Positions 27,964 to 35,406 of a DNA stretch of 40,243 bases are shown in pieces. Below the pieces are notes generated by a model. It was given only the letters and a program-made list of their open reading frames with translations, was not told the DNA's origin and ran no database searches. The DNA comes from Phycisphaerales bacterium (lineage in GTDB: Bacteria; Planctomycetota; Phycisphaerae; Phycisphaerales; UBA1924), in the NCBI GenBank assembly GCA_020847535.1, contig JADLBU010000088.1, forward strand, positions 1 to 40,243, in the 5' to 3' direction. The translations under genes and the position numbers were made by a program. The first letter of the stretch is position 1. The number at the start of each line of letters is the position of its first letter.

Positions 27964-28806
27964 ATGGCCCGAACCAGATCTACCAAGGAGGGTGAAGCCG
28001 GGAACAAACCGCTCCCGGCGATCACCGACATCTACTCGATCCCAGACATTTATGACATCCTGCATGCGCCGGGGACGGTTCGTGAGGTTGGGATGTGCCT
28101 GCGGACGGCTCGGCGATATGCAGGGGAAGGGGCCAGGGCCGCGAAGACATGGCTGGAGCCGGCGTGCGGCACGGGTCGCTATGTGCGCGCGCTGGCGCGG
28201 CGCGGTTGCAGCGCGGTGGGAGTTGATCTCAGCGGCGCGATGATCGCGTATGCCCGGGATCGCGCCAAGAAGAGCGACAGGGCTCGCTTCGAAGTCGGAG
28301 ACATCACCAGGATCGATCGGATCGCCGGGCGTGGCAAGTTCGATGCCGCGATCAACCTGATCAACTCGATCCGTCACCTGATGACGGACCGGCAGATGGA
28401 TGAGCACCTGTCGGCGACCGGCGCAGCGCTCAAGTCCGGGGGCGTGTACATCGTCGGGCTATCGGTAACCCTGTACGGGCAGGAGTCTCCGACGGAGGAT
28501 GTTTGGAAGGGCTCGCGCGGACGGATGAAGATCTCGCAGGTGATCCAGTACGAGCCCCCCACCGCCAAGCGCGGGCTGGCAGCGCGGACGGAGCGGGCGT
28601 ACTCGTTCATCACGGCATCGTCACCTTCGCGCAGCCGCGAATTCGTCTCCAGCTACGCGCTCCGGTGCTACAGCCGGGAGCAGTGGATGGAGGCGATCGG
28701 CCGCAGTCCGTTGCGTTTGGTCGCGGTGATCAACGAGTCTGGCCGGGAGATAGATGTGCCGACGCTGGGGTACGGGATCTACGTGCTCAAGAACCCGGGC
28801 TCGTGA
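27964..28806 (+). CDS. SAM-dependent methyltransferase, class I
   Basis: A 280-residue protein with ATG at 27964. The fold is recognisable from motif I, WLEPACGTGRYVRALARRG (about 62-80), the acidic residue at the end of strand 2 in VGVDLSGAMIAYAR, and FEVGDITRID and KFDAAINLINSIRHLM (strand 4 region, about 128-142). LKSGGVYIVGLSV is motif III. These place it among small-molecule or protein class I methyltransferases of the Methyltransf_25 type. The substrate is unknown. The N-terminus contains DIYSIPDIYDILHAPGTVRE, common in this group of paralogues. It is a single gene with no operon partner upstream; the ctaB leader starts about 75 bases after its stop. Confidence 0.85.
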   Translation: MARTRSTKEGEAGNKPLPAITDIYSIPDIYDILHAPGTVREVGMCLRTARRYAGEGARAAKTWLEPACGTGRYVRALARRGCSAVGVDLSGAMIAYARDRAKKSDRARFEVGDITRIDRIAGRGKFDAAINLINSIRHLMTDRQMDEHLSATGAALKSGGVYIVGLSVTLYGQESPTEDVWKGSRGRMKISQVIQYEPPTAKRGLAARTERAYSFITASSPSRSREFVSSYALRCYSREQWMEAIGRSPLRLVAVINESGREIDVPTLGYGIYVLKNPGS

Positions 28807-28880
28807 TGGAGCCGGGTGCAGGCTCGGCCGGGCTTGGACGCGCCGGATATACTTGGCGTTCCTGTCTGACCGCAATTCTG

Positions 28881-28919
28881 CCTGTAGAACCGAACGATTC
28901 GATGCTTGTTCGGTACAGG
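28881..28919 (+). other. Stem-loop in the leader of ctaB
   Basis: The arms CCTGTA-(GAA)-CCGAAC (28881-28895) and GTTCGG-TACAGG (28908-28919) pair over 12 bp with a three-base bulge and a 12-base loop. It lies 75 bases after the methyltransferase gene and 35 bases before the ctaB start. It may terminate the upstream transcript or control ctaB translation. Confidence 0.5.
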
Positions 28920-28938
28920 CAACGCGTTTGGTACAGGC
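28912..28938 (+). repeat. 9-bp direct repeat GGTACAGGC
   Basis: Two identical copies, 28912-28920 and 28930-28938, are separated by nine bases. They overlap the stem-loop and lie 16 bases before the ctaB start codon. A repeat of 18-base period suits a dimeric binding protein; this is inference. Confidence 0.45.
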
Positions 28939-28953
28939 GATCCAGGTGAAGCC

Positions 28954-29949
28954 GTGCAGCAGTCCGTCGGCATCCAGAATTCGACCACACCGGCGGGGCT
29001 TGCGCCGGTTGGAGTGCCAGGGCATGGATCGGCGCGGCCGGGGGTCGCCGCAGCGCTGATCGAGGCGACCAAGCCCAGGATCACGCGGCTGGTGACGATC
29101 ACAGCGGGTGTCGGGTTCGCGATGGCGGGGATCACACGGACGTGGCAGGTCGATGACCTGATCGTCCGGGGCCTGGCGTGCATCGCCGGTACAGCGCTGT
29201 CGGCGGCGGGGGCCAACGCGATCAATCAGTGGATGGAGCGCGACCGAGATGCGCTGATGATGCGGACCTGCGGGCGGCCGCTGCCGACGCAGCGTGTTTC
29301 GCCGGGGAACGTGCTGATCGCGGGGCTCCTGCTGGGGCTGGCGGGGGTCGGGCTCTTGGCGATCTTGTGCGGTGTGGTGCCGGCGCTCCTGGCGCTTGCG
29401 TGCATCGCGGTGTATGTGCTCGCGTACACGCCGCTCAAGCCGGTGACGCCGTGGGCGACGCACGTGGGGACCATCCCAGGTGCGCTGCCGCCGTTGATCG
29501 GGTGGACGGCGGCGTCGGCAGCGGGCGGGCTGGCAGCGCTGCGCGAGCCGGGCGGGTGGTCGCTGTTCGTGCTGATGACGGTGTGGCAGATGCCGCACTT
29601 CCTGGCGATCGCGTGGATGTACAGGGATGACTACGCACGCGGCGGCTATCGGGTGCTGCCGGTGCTGCCGGATGGCGAAAACCGCACAGCGCGTTCGATC
29701 GCGGTGTGGTCGGTGCTGCTGGCGGCGGCGACCCTGGGACCGGCGTGGGCGATGTGGGGAACCGTGGGCGTGCCGTACGTGGTGATCGCGGGGGCCAGTT
29801 CGGTGATGATGCTGTGGCTGGCGCAGAGGCTGGTGCGCGAGCGCACGCGTATCACGGCCCGTAAGCTCTTTTTCGCATCGATCGTGCAGTTGCCGGCGCT
29901 GCTGCTAGCACTGGTAGCCGATGGGCTGTGGCGGATCGCGGTGAGGTAG
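28954..29949 (+). CDS. ctaB: Heme O synthase (protoheme IX farnesyltransferase)
   Basis: A 331-residue protein. The GTG at 28954 follows AGGTGAAGCC and is preferred to an upstream TTG (28906) that lies in repeat sequence. The enzyme is a UbiA-type membrane prenyltransferase that adds a farnesyl group to heme B, giving heme O for terminal oxidases. The polyprenyl-diphosphate-binding motif is NQWMERDRDALMMRT (N-x-x-x-D-x-x-x-D type), with the second site in WMYRDDYARGGYRVLP. Flanking motifs TPLKPVTPWATHVGTIPGAL and LPPLIGWTA, and about eight hydrophobic helices, are typical. The region before the first helix, with ATKPRITRLV, is normal. No cytochrome oxidase genes are next to it in the window, so ctaB stands apart from coxABC here. 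Confidence 0.93.
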   Translation: MQQSVGIQNSTTPAGLAPVGVPGHGSARPGVAAALIEATKPRITRLVTITAGVGFAMAGITRTWQVDDLIVRGLACIAGTALSAAGANAINQWMERDRDALMMRTCGRPLPTQRVSPGNVLIAGLLLGLAGVGLLAILCGVVPALLALACIAVYVLAYTPLKPVTPWATHVGTIPGALPPLIGWTAASAAGGLAALREPGGWSLFVLMTVWQMPHFLAIAWMYRDDYARGGYRVLPVLPDGENRTARSIAVWSVLLAAATLGPAWAMWGTVGVPYVVIAGASSVMMLWLAQRLVRERTRITARKLFFASIVQLPALLLALVADGLWRIAVR

Positions 29950-30005
29950 GCCCGCGCGAGGCGTAGCTCGCAGCGCACCAGCACCAACCCCCCAAAACCG
30001 GTGAT

Positions 30006-32099
30006 TCAGTTCTTCGATGCGGGGTTCGGGGATGTCGGCTCGGATTTGGGGCTTGGCTTTTGCCCGTCGGCGAACTTGATGGCCTTGGTCACAGGCTCGG
30101 GGAGGCCCTTGTCGAGGTAGCCGAGCATGCGCTGGTGCTGGTCGTCGATCACCTGCTGGGGTGTACCGGGCTTTCGCCTGAGATCGGCATAGATGGCAGC
30201 GCATTCCAAGCCGCGGAGGCTTTCGAGGAAGCGATCCTGCGGCTGGAGGAGGGACTCCCAGCTCGCGATGTTGGCGTGCAGGACATCGGTGGCTTCGGCG
30301 AACTTGGAATCCTTGAGGAGCCAGAAGCCGAGCATGGATTCCCAGAGGAGGGTGTCAAGGTCGCCGCCTCTGCCCGCGCTGCGGGACTCGCGGATGATGT
30401 CGCGCGCGACATCGATCCTGTCGGGCCAGAGCACCTGGTTGTCGTTGCCGGGCCCCATGAGGTGCGCGCCCAGCATGCTCTCCATGATGATCGTCGATTG
30501 CAGCCACGATTCGTTTGGGCGAGCGGTCTGGTCCTTCATCAAGCCACGAAACGTGTTGAGCGTGGACTTGGCGCCGGCCAACCTGGCACTCTCGATCGCC
30601 GCTTCTCGTTCGGCTGCCTCCTTGGCGAGGTTTGCATCACGGAGGCTGATCTCGTGCTGGAGGGTGCGAACCGATGCGGCGTGCATGACCCAGGCTGCGT
30701 ACACACCGATCGCGACTAGCAGCGTGAGAGCCGCGCAGAGCGTGATGAACCAGCGCGGGGATCGCTTGAACGCCAGGCCGGCGAGGCGGCGAGGGGTTGG
30801 ACGGGTCCAAGGCAGCGGCTGGCGCTGGAGGTAGAGTTCGAGGTCGGAGGCGAACGCCTCAGCGGAGCCATAACGCTTGTGAGGGACGGGGTGGAGGGCC
30901 TTGGTGCAGATCGCGGCCAGGTCGGCATCGACATCCTGGCGAGCGGAGGCGGGGGTGATGGGGTCGGCCTGGTCTCCACGGCGGAGGCGATCGGCGACGT
31001 TTTCGGCATCGCTTCCGTTGGGAGGCAGGTCGGTGAGCATCCAGTAGAGGACTCCGCCGAGGGAGTAGGTGTCGGCGGTGGTCATGGTGGACTGGGCGCT
31101 GGCGCTGAACTGCTCGGGTGACATGAAGGCGAAGCTGCCGACGGGGCCATCGGCGGGCTCATCGGCCTGCATGTGTCGGGCGAGGCCGAAGTCGGCGATC
31201 TTGGGTGTTCCATCCTCGGTGAGGAGGATGTTGGAGGGCTTGAGGTCGCAGTGCAGGACCGCAGCGCTGTGGGCGGCCTGCAGCCCGCGTGCGATCGAGA
31301 CGATGGTTCGAGCGGCGTGGTCCTGTTCGAAGCGTGTGGTGCGTTTGGCGCGGCATTCGTGCAGGGTGACGCCGCGGACATACTCATAAACGACGAACTC
31401 ACGCTGGTCGGCGGTCAGGCCGCGATCGAGGACACGGACGACGTTTGGGTGGTTGATGCGGCGAGCGGCGTGGGCCTCGTTGCCGAGGGTCGGCAGGCGC
31501 ATCCACTCTTCGCCGACGGGGTGGAGCATGACCTTGATGGCAACCCAGGCGGGGCTGTCGGCGCGGGAGAGGCGGCGATCGACGGAGAGGTAGACCATGG
31601 CCTGGTTGCCGCGTCCGATGACATCCCGCATCTCATAACGGGGGCGGCCATCCTCAATGACTTCCCCGATGCCGCAGGGGAGCGCCATGGGCGGGGCGGT
31701 GGCGACCCCGGCGGCGATCGTCGAGGTGCCGACGACGCACTGATCGAGCATGGCACACGTACGGATGGGGGTGGCGAGCTTTGGATAATCTTCGACCAAG
31801 ATTGCGACTGCCTGCACCTGATCGATGCCTGCGCGGCGCATGGAGCGCAGGGCGGCTTCCAGGGCGGTGTCCAGGACGACCGGCCGGTCCGAGAGCGACG
31901 GGATCGCCGTCATGTACCTGTGCAGGTCAACGGATGTGTTCTCATCCTCCCGGGCCCGGGCATCTATATCGATGGCGTCGGCCAGGTCATCGTCGGTCTG
32001 CACCGTATGCACCGACAAAAAGGTTCCCAGCTCGGCGTCATTCATGGAAGTGGCGAGCCGACGCAGGAGGTCCTGCCAGGATGAGGTAGGGTTGTTCAT
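30006..32099 (-). CDS. Membrane Ser/Thr protein kinase of the ECF-sigma-coupled type
   Basis: A 697-residue protein. The ATG at 32099 follows CAGGGGAGTTTC, and it overlaps the sigma factor stop codon (ATGA). The N-terminal 150 residues include an unusual helical part. The kinase domain runs about 155-420: glycine loop GRGNQAMVYLSVD (about 160), Lys in VAIKVML (about 188), catalytic loop HCDLKPSN (about 285), DFG (about 303) and SPEQF (APE variant). The catalytic loop has Cys before the Asp where RD kinases have Arg. A membrane helix (FITLCAALTLLVAIGVYAAW, about 450-470) follows, then a coiled-coil-like Ala/Glu-rich stretch and a C-terminal helical domain. Planctomycete kinases of this type are encoded next to ECF sigma factors and are thought to act on them or downstream of the same signal. 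The partner sigma gene here is immediately upstream. Confidence 0.92.
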   Translation of the reverse strand: MNNPTSSWQDLLRRLATSMNDAELGTFLSVHTVQTDDDLADAIDIDARAREDENTSVDLHRYMTAIPSLSDRPVVLDTALEAALRSMRRAGIDQVQAVAILVEDYPKLATPIRTCAMLDQCVVGTSTIAAGVATAPPMALPCGIGEVIEDGRPRYEMRDVIGRGNQAMVYLSVDRRLSRADSPAWVAIKVMLHPVGEEWMRLPTLGNEAHAARRINHPNVVRVLDRGLTADQREFVVYEYVRGVTLHECRAKRTTRFEQDHAARTIVSIARGLQAAHSAAVLHCDLKPSNILLTEDGTPKIADFGLARHMQADEPADGPVGSFAFMSPEQFSASAQSTMTTADTYSLGGVLYWMLTDLPPNGSDAENVADRLRRGDQADPITPASARQDVDADLAAICTKALHPVPHKRYGSAEAFASDLELYLQRQPLPWTRPTPRRLAGLAFKRSPRWFITLCAALTLLVAIGVYAAWVMHAASVRTLQHEISLRDANLAKEAAEREAAIESARLAGAKSTLNTFRGLMKDQTARPNESWLQSTIIMESMLGAHLMGPGNDNQVLWPDRIDVARDIIRESRSAGRGGDLDTLLWESMLGFWLLKDSKFAEATDVLHANIASWESLLQPQDRFLESLRGLECAAIYADLRRKPGTPQQVIDDQHQRMLGYLDKGLPEPVTKAIKFADGQKPSPKSEPTSPNPASKN

Positions 32100-32683
32100 G
32101 AAACTCCCCTGGTCGCCAGGCGATCCCGGCACTTGTCCTTGATCCGCTCCCAGCGTTTTCGCACGGTGGCGTGGGGAAGTTCCAGGAGTTGGGAAGTAAC
32201 CAGGTGTGTCGTCCCATTAAGCCATAGGGCCAGGATCTCCCGGTCAACGGGGTCCGGGAGGCTCTCGAAGAGGTCTCCGAGTTCGACGGTTTCCGTGCTT
32301 TGACCGGAGTCATCCCGCAGGAGGCATGACCTGAGCATGTTCGCGAAGGGTGAATCCTGGGCCTCAACCTTCTCCAGACGGCGGAGGGTACGGGCCTTGT
32401 CGATGACGGCGTGCTCGGCGATGTCAAAGACCAGCGACCAGAGCTGGCGTTCATTGACGGCCCTGACCATGCCCTGACGGACGAGGCGGTCGAGGCGCCG
32501 GCTGACGGTGGAGATGAGCTCCTGGGAGTCAAAGACCCGGCGCATGGCGCGTCCGAGCTTGTGGCGGAAACGGCGTCGGATCAGTGGGGCGTTGGAGGTA
32601 ATGAACTGAGCGGCGGCGTTGCGGTCGCCATCTTGAATCTTCAGCAGTGTCGCGGCGACCGGTTCGTGTTTGAAGTCCAGCAT
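32096..32683 (-). CDS. ECF sigma factor paired with the Ser/Thr kinase
   Basis: A 195-residue protein; ATG at 32683 follows GTAAGGAGGGCGAGC, a near-perfect ribosome binding site. Region 2 runs about 15-85, with the NAPLIRRRFRHKLGRAMRR and FDSQELISTVSRRLDRL segments. Region 4 runs about 130-190 and includes LPDPVDREILALWLNG, SQLLELPHATVRKRW and ERIKDKCRDRLA, the helix-turn-helix. Dissimilarity from generic ECFs in region 2 and the Ser/Thr kinase downstream suggest the planctomycete ECF group linked to Ser/Thr kinases. No anti-sigma factor gene is visible, in keeping with kinase control. The sigma stop codon overlaps the kinase start by four bases, so the two are translationally coupled. A G-quadruplex-forming tract sits just upstream of the ribosome binding site. 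Confidence 0.88.
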   Translation of the reverse strand: MLDFKHEPVAATLLKIQDGDRNAAAQFITSNAPLIRRRFRHKLGRAMRRVFDSQELISTVSRRLDRLVRQGMVRAVNERQLWSLVFDIAEHAVIDKARTLRRLEKVEAQDSPFANMLRSCLLRDDSGQSTETVELGDLFESLPDPVDREILALWLNGTTHLVTSQLLELPHATVRKRWERIKDKCRDRLATRGVS

Positions 32684-32703
32684 GCTCGCCCTCCTTACAG
32701 GCG

Positions 32704-32746
32704 CCCCCCAAGCCCAACGAGCACCCCCAGCACCCCCAGCACCCCC
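32704..32746 (-). promoter_or_regulatory. G-quadruplex-forming tract in the sigma factor leader
   Basis: On the coding (minus) strand three runs of five G separated by TGCT are followed by GGG and a run of six G, over 43 bases. The tract ends 20 bases before the sigma factor ATG, next to its ribosome binding site. It meets the usual G3+N1-7 pattern for a quadruplex in the first three runs plus a later run, and could form in the mRNA. A 9-base tandem repeat (AGCACCCCC x3 on the plus strand) creates it. Confidence 0.55.
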
Positions 32747-32846
32747 AACATCTCAAGAAAAAAACAGATTGCGCGTCACACGACCCGGTGAGCTCCGCCT
32801 CGGAGACGCGAGAGAACTTGATTAGTGAACGTGATCGGAGGGAATC

Positions 32847-33428
32847 ATGCAAGACAATCGACTCGGGAATCATACGGGATTGGCGATCCGGCTTGTGATT
32901 GCGGCGGGATCCCTACTTCTGATGGGGGGGGGCAGCGCTAGTGCCCTCGTGAATACACGTGGGGTCAATACCCCCGCGGTCTCCGAACATCCCCAAACTT
33001 CGGTCCCTGTCATCGGCCGACCGGACCCAGAGGAAGTCGATTGGGATGACTACTTGCAGCAGCTGCTGGAGTTGCTGTGCGTGATTCTGCAATGCGACGA
33101 TGCAGGGCAGGGCACCGCATCCCAAACCGACACCAGCGAAAAGGTGGCGGCGTTCATCGAGTCGTATGAGACCAACGGGCTCAAGCCGTATCTGACGGGG
33201 GATGAGATTGCGCGCGGATTGCAGTTGTCGATGACCACCAAGGCGCACATCCAGTGGGGAATGGGAACGCCGGGAACGCTTACATCATCCGAGGCCGTGC
33301 GACTCAGCAACACGGTCGCGGACATCATTTCAGATCTTCACGCCCTTGAACACTCCACCAAGACGCCTCCCGCTCCATCCGCCACCCCCACTTCCGCAAA
33401 TTCCCCGCCATCTGCTCCGAGTCATTAG
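32847..33428 (+). CDS. Small secreted protein of unknown function (193 aa)
   Basis: The ATG at 32847 follows ATCGGAGGGAATC, a strong ribosome binding site. The N-terminal segment IRLVIAAGSLLLMGGGSASA is a signal peptide or anchor. The exported part has acidic DPEEVDWDDYLQQLLELL, with two Cys nearby (LLCVILQCDD), then a helical core (KVAAFIESYETNGLKPYLTG, IARGLQLSMTTKAHIQWGM) and a Pro/Ser/Ala-rich tail (APSATPTSANSPPSAPS). No family is recognised. It is divergent from the sigma/kinase operon, 163 bases away, and the LuxR gene begins 23 bases after it. It could be a target or a signal-related partner of the sigma factor, but nothing in the sequence proves that. Confidence 0.6.
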   Translation: MQDNRLGNHTGLAIRLVIAAGSLLLMGGGSASALVNTRGVNTPAVSEHPQTSVPVIGRPDPEEVDWDDYLQQLLELLCVILQCDDAGQGTASQTDTSEKVAAFIESYETNGLKPYLTGDEIARGLQLSMTTKAHIQWGMGTPGTLTSSEAVRLSNTVADIISDLHALEHSTKTPPAPSATPTSANSPPSAPSH

Positions 33429-33451
33429 AATCGCTGTCGTCCACCGAGGCC

Positions 33452-34192
33452 TTGACAATCATTTCGACAGGATCACCAGACTTCGTGTCACTCCTAGCTC
33501 CATTCCAGGCGCGCGCTTCACCGCTGTCGCTTTCTGCGGCCAGGCACCTGGCATCGCTGCACCTGAGCTCGCCGGATGCCAGTGCAGCGCTGTACGACCC
33601 ATCGGGTGCTCGCATCCAGGCGACGCCCAACTTCGAGGAGTTCTTCGGCATCAATGGCCCGGTCATGCCGGATCGCCATCGTCCGCCGAACTGGCGTGAG
33701 TTGTGGACGCAGGAGCGGTCACGGTTCATCCACACGACTGCGCTGACAGGCCAGCCGATGCAGGTGGTCGAGATTGCGGCGGGGTTCCGGGTCGAGAGCC
33801 TGTTCGCGAGCGTCCAAGATGAGCATGCCAGCGAGCAGATCGTTCTGCAGACCGCGCGGCGGATCATCCGCTGTCCGGCGCTGCCGGGAACGGTCAACTC
33901 ACGCGCGGATGATGCGTGCAGCTATGCGATCGAGGGGACGTGGGGCCCGCTTGATCTGCTGAGCCGCCGGCAGATCGAGGTCTTGCGGCTGGTGACCAAG
34001 GGGATGGGCAACGACGAGATCGGGACGGCGATCCACCGGACGAAGCGCGCGGTGGAGTGGCACATCCGCGGCCTGTTCGCCAAGCTTCGGCTGACCGATC
34101 GTGTGCAGTTGCACCTGGTGGGGATGCGGGCGGGGCTTGCCGACATACCGGATGCGGTGTGGCGCGATGTGCTCGGCCGACGCTACTCCTGA
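33452..34192 (+). CDS. LuxR-type transcriptional regulator with N-terminal sensory region
   Basis: A 246-residue protein from a TTG at 33452 preceded by ACCGAGGCC; a GTG at 33485 is the alternative. The C-terminal helix-turn-helix (about 168-215) is a clear GerE/LuxR domain: LSRRQIEVLRLVTKGMGNDE, IGTAIHRTKRAVEWHIRGLF and AKLRL. The N-terminal half contains ASAALYDPSGARIQATPNFE and EFFGINGP, resembling a PAS-like sensory fold. No receiver Asp pattern is present, so it is not a two-component regulator. It probably binds a small ligand or protein. It follows the small secreted protein by 23 bases and may be co-transcribed with it. Confidence 0.8.
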   Translation: MTIISTGSPDFVSLLAPFQARASPLSLSAARHLASLHLSSPDASAALYDPSGARIQATPNFEEFFGINGPVMPDRHRPPNWRELWTQERSRFIHTTALTGQPMQVVEIAAGFRVESLFASVQDEHASEQIVLQTARRIIRCPALPGTVNSRADDACSYAIEGTWGPLDLLSRRQIEVLRLVTKGMGNDEIGTAIHRTKRAVEWHIRGLFAKLRLTDRVQLHLVGMRAGLADIPDAVWRDVLGRRYS

Positions 34193-34353
34193 GGAATCCG
34201 GCGTGCTGCCATTGGCTGCGCGGCGAGATGGCACATGGGCGATTCCGCGCACCATGAGAGTCCTTTCACCGCACGCACCCAATGAACGGACCGGAACCGT
34301 GTGCTCACGGGCTACAGTCTTCGGGTCCGGGGAGGCCTGAGAGCGGAGCGTGC

Positions 34354-35292
34354 GTGGAACCGCAGGATGATGCCCAACAAAAGTTCACCTTGCTGCGCCG
34401 GACCGTCTCGGGTGCGCGATCGGCATCGCGCCGGTATCCGCGCGAGCTGTGGCAGTCGCTGCGCAACGGCGGGGGGCACGGGAAGTGGTCGCAGGTCACT
34501 CCTGCGACCCGGGATGCGCTGAGTCAGCTCGCCCAGTGCAAGCTTGGGGCGACATGGCTGGGACACGCGACCCATCTGATTCGGATGAACGAGGAGCTGT
34601 TCCTGAGCGATCCGGTGCTATCGGACCGGATCGGACCGCGGATCGGACGATTCTCGATCGGGCTGGGGAGGCTGTCGCCAGCGCCGGCAGCTCCCGGTGA
34701 TCTGCCGCGATTCGGGACGTTGCTGATCTCGCATGCGCACTTTGACCATCTGGACCGGCCGACGCTGGCAGCGCTGGCTTCGCCGGACATCTCGGTGGTG
34801 ACATCGGCGGGAACGCGGCAGTTGATCCCGGTGGGGTTCGGGCGGGTGATCGAGCTGGACTGGGGGGATTCGCTGGATGTGGGATCGGCTCGGCTGACGG
34901 CGATCCGGCCAGCGCACTGGGGGGCGCGGCGGGCGCTGGATCGGGCCCGGGGGTACAACAGCTACCTGATCGAATCTCGGTCGGAGAAGCAGCGCCGCAT
35001 TCTCTTCGGGGGGGATACGGCGATGACCAACGCGTTTGATGGGCTGGGGCTGGACTTGGCGATCATGGGGATTGGGGGGTACCAGCCGTGGCTGCATGCG
35101 CACGCGAACCCGGAACAGGTGTGGGAGATGGTGGAGAAGATGCGTGCGGATCGCGTGCTTCCGATGCACCACTCGACATTCCCGTTGAGCGAGGAACCTA
35201 TGGGGGAGCCGTTGGAGAGGCTGATGACGGCGGCGGGACGGTCCTGCGAGCGGATCGCAGCGCTCTCGCCGGGCCAGTCGCTGGTGCAATAA
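34354..35292 (+). CDS. Metallo-beta-lactamase-fold hydrolase, NAPE-PLD/UlaG-like
   Basis: A 312-residue protein from the GTG at 34354, preceded by GCGGAGCGTGC; the frame is open back to an ATG at 34282, but those residues look noncoding. The metal-binding motif SHAHFDHLD (H-x-H-x-D-H, about 125-133) is complete. Additional ligands are His in RPAHWGAR (about 188), Asp in LFGGDTAM and His in LPMHHSTFP. The opening ATWLGHATHLIRM is typical of the NAPE-PLD-like and UlaG groups, which act as phospholipases D, lactonases or phosphodiesterases. No signal peptide is present, so it is cytoplasmic or peripheral. The substrate is unknown. A short hairpin follows the stop codon directly. Confidence 0.87.
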   Translation: MEPQDDAQQKFTLLRRTVSGARSASRRYPRELWQSLRNGGGHGKWSQVTPATRDALSQLAQCKLGATWLGHATHLIRMNEELFLSDPVLSDRIGPRIGRFSIGLGRLSPAPAAPGDLPRFGTLLISHAHFDHLDRPTLAALASPDISVVTSAGTRQLIPVGFGRVIELDWGDSLDVGSARLTAIRPAHWGARRALDRARGYNSYLIESRSEKQRRILFGGDTAMTNAFDGLGLDLAIMGIGGYQPWLHAHANPEQVWEMVEKMRADRVLPMHHSTFPLSEEPMGEPLERLMTAAGRSCERIAALSPGQSLVQ

Positions 35293-35322
35293 CTACAGCT
35301 TGCGGTATGCAACGGGCTGTAG
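35293..35322 (+). terminator. Hairpin directly after the metallo-hydrolase gene
   Basis: CTACAGC (35293-35299) pairs with GCTGTAG (35316-35322) across a 16-base loop, starting one base after the stop codon. There is no T-run behind it, so it may be a factor-dependent or weak terminator ahead of the sdh operon. Confidence 0.35.
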
Positions 35323-35406
35323 GCTCCCTTCGGGGCTGATTGGCGATATCCTGTGACTCCCGATGGGAATCCGAGTGCGGGTTCCGCGTGGGTGAGGAGT
35401 CGCTGG

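Noticed and set aside
29951..29975. Hairpin GCGAG-GCGTAG-CTCGC after ctaB as a terminator
   Set aside because: Only five base pairs, no T-run, and it could arise by chance in GC-rich DNA.
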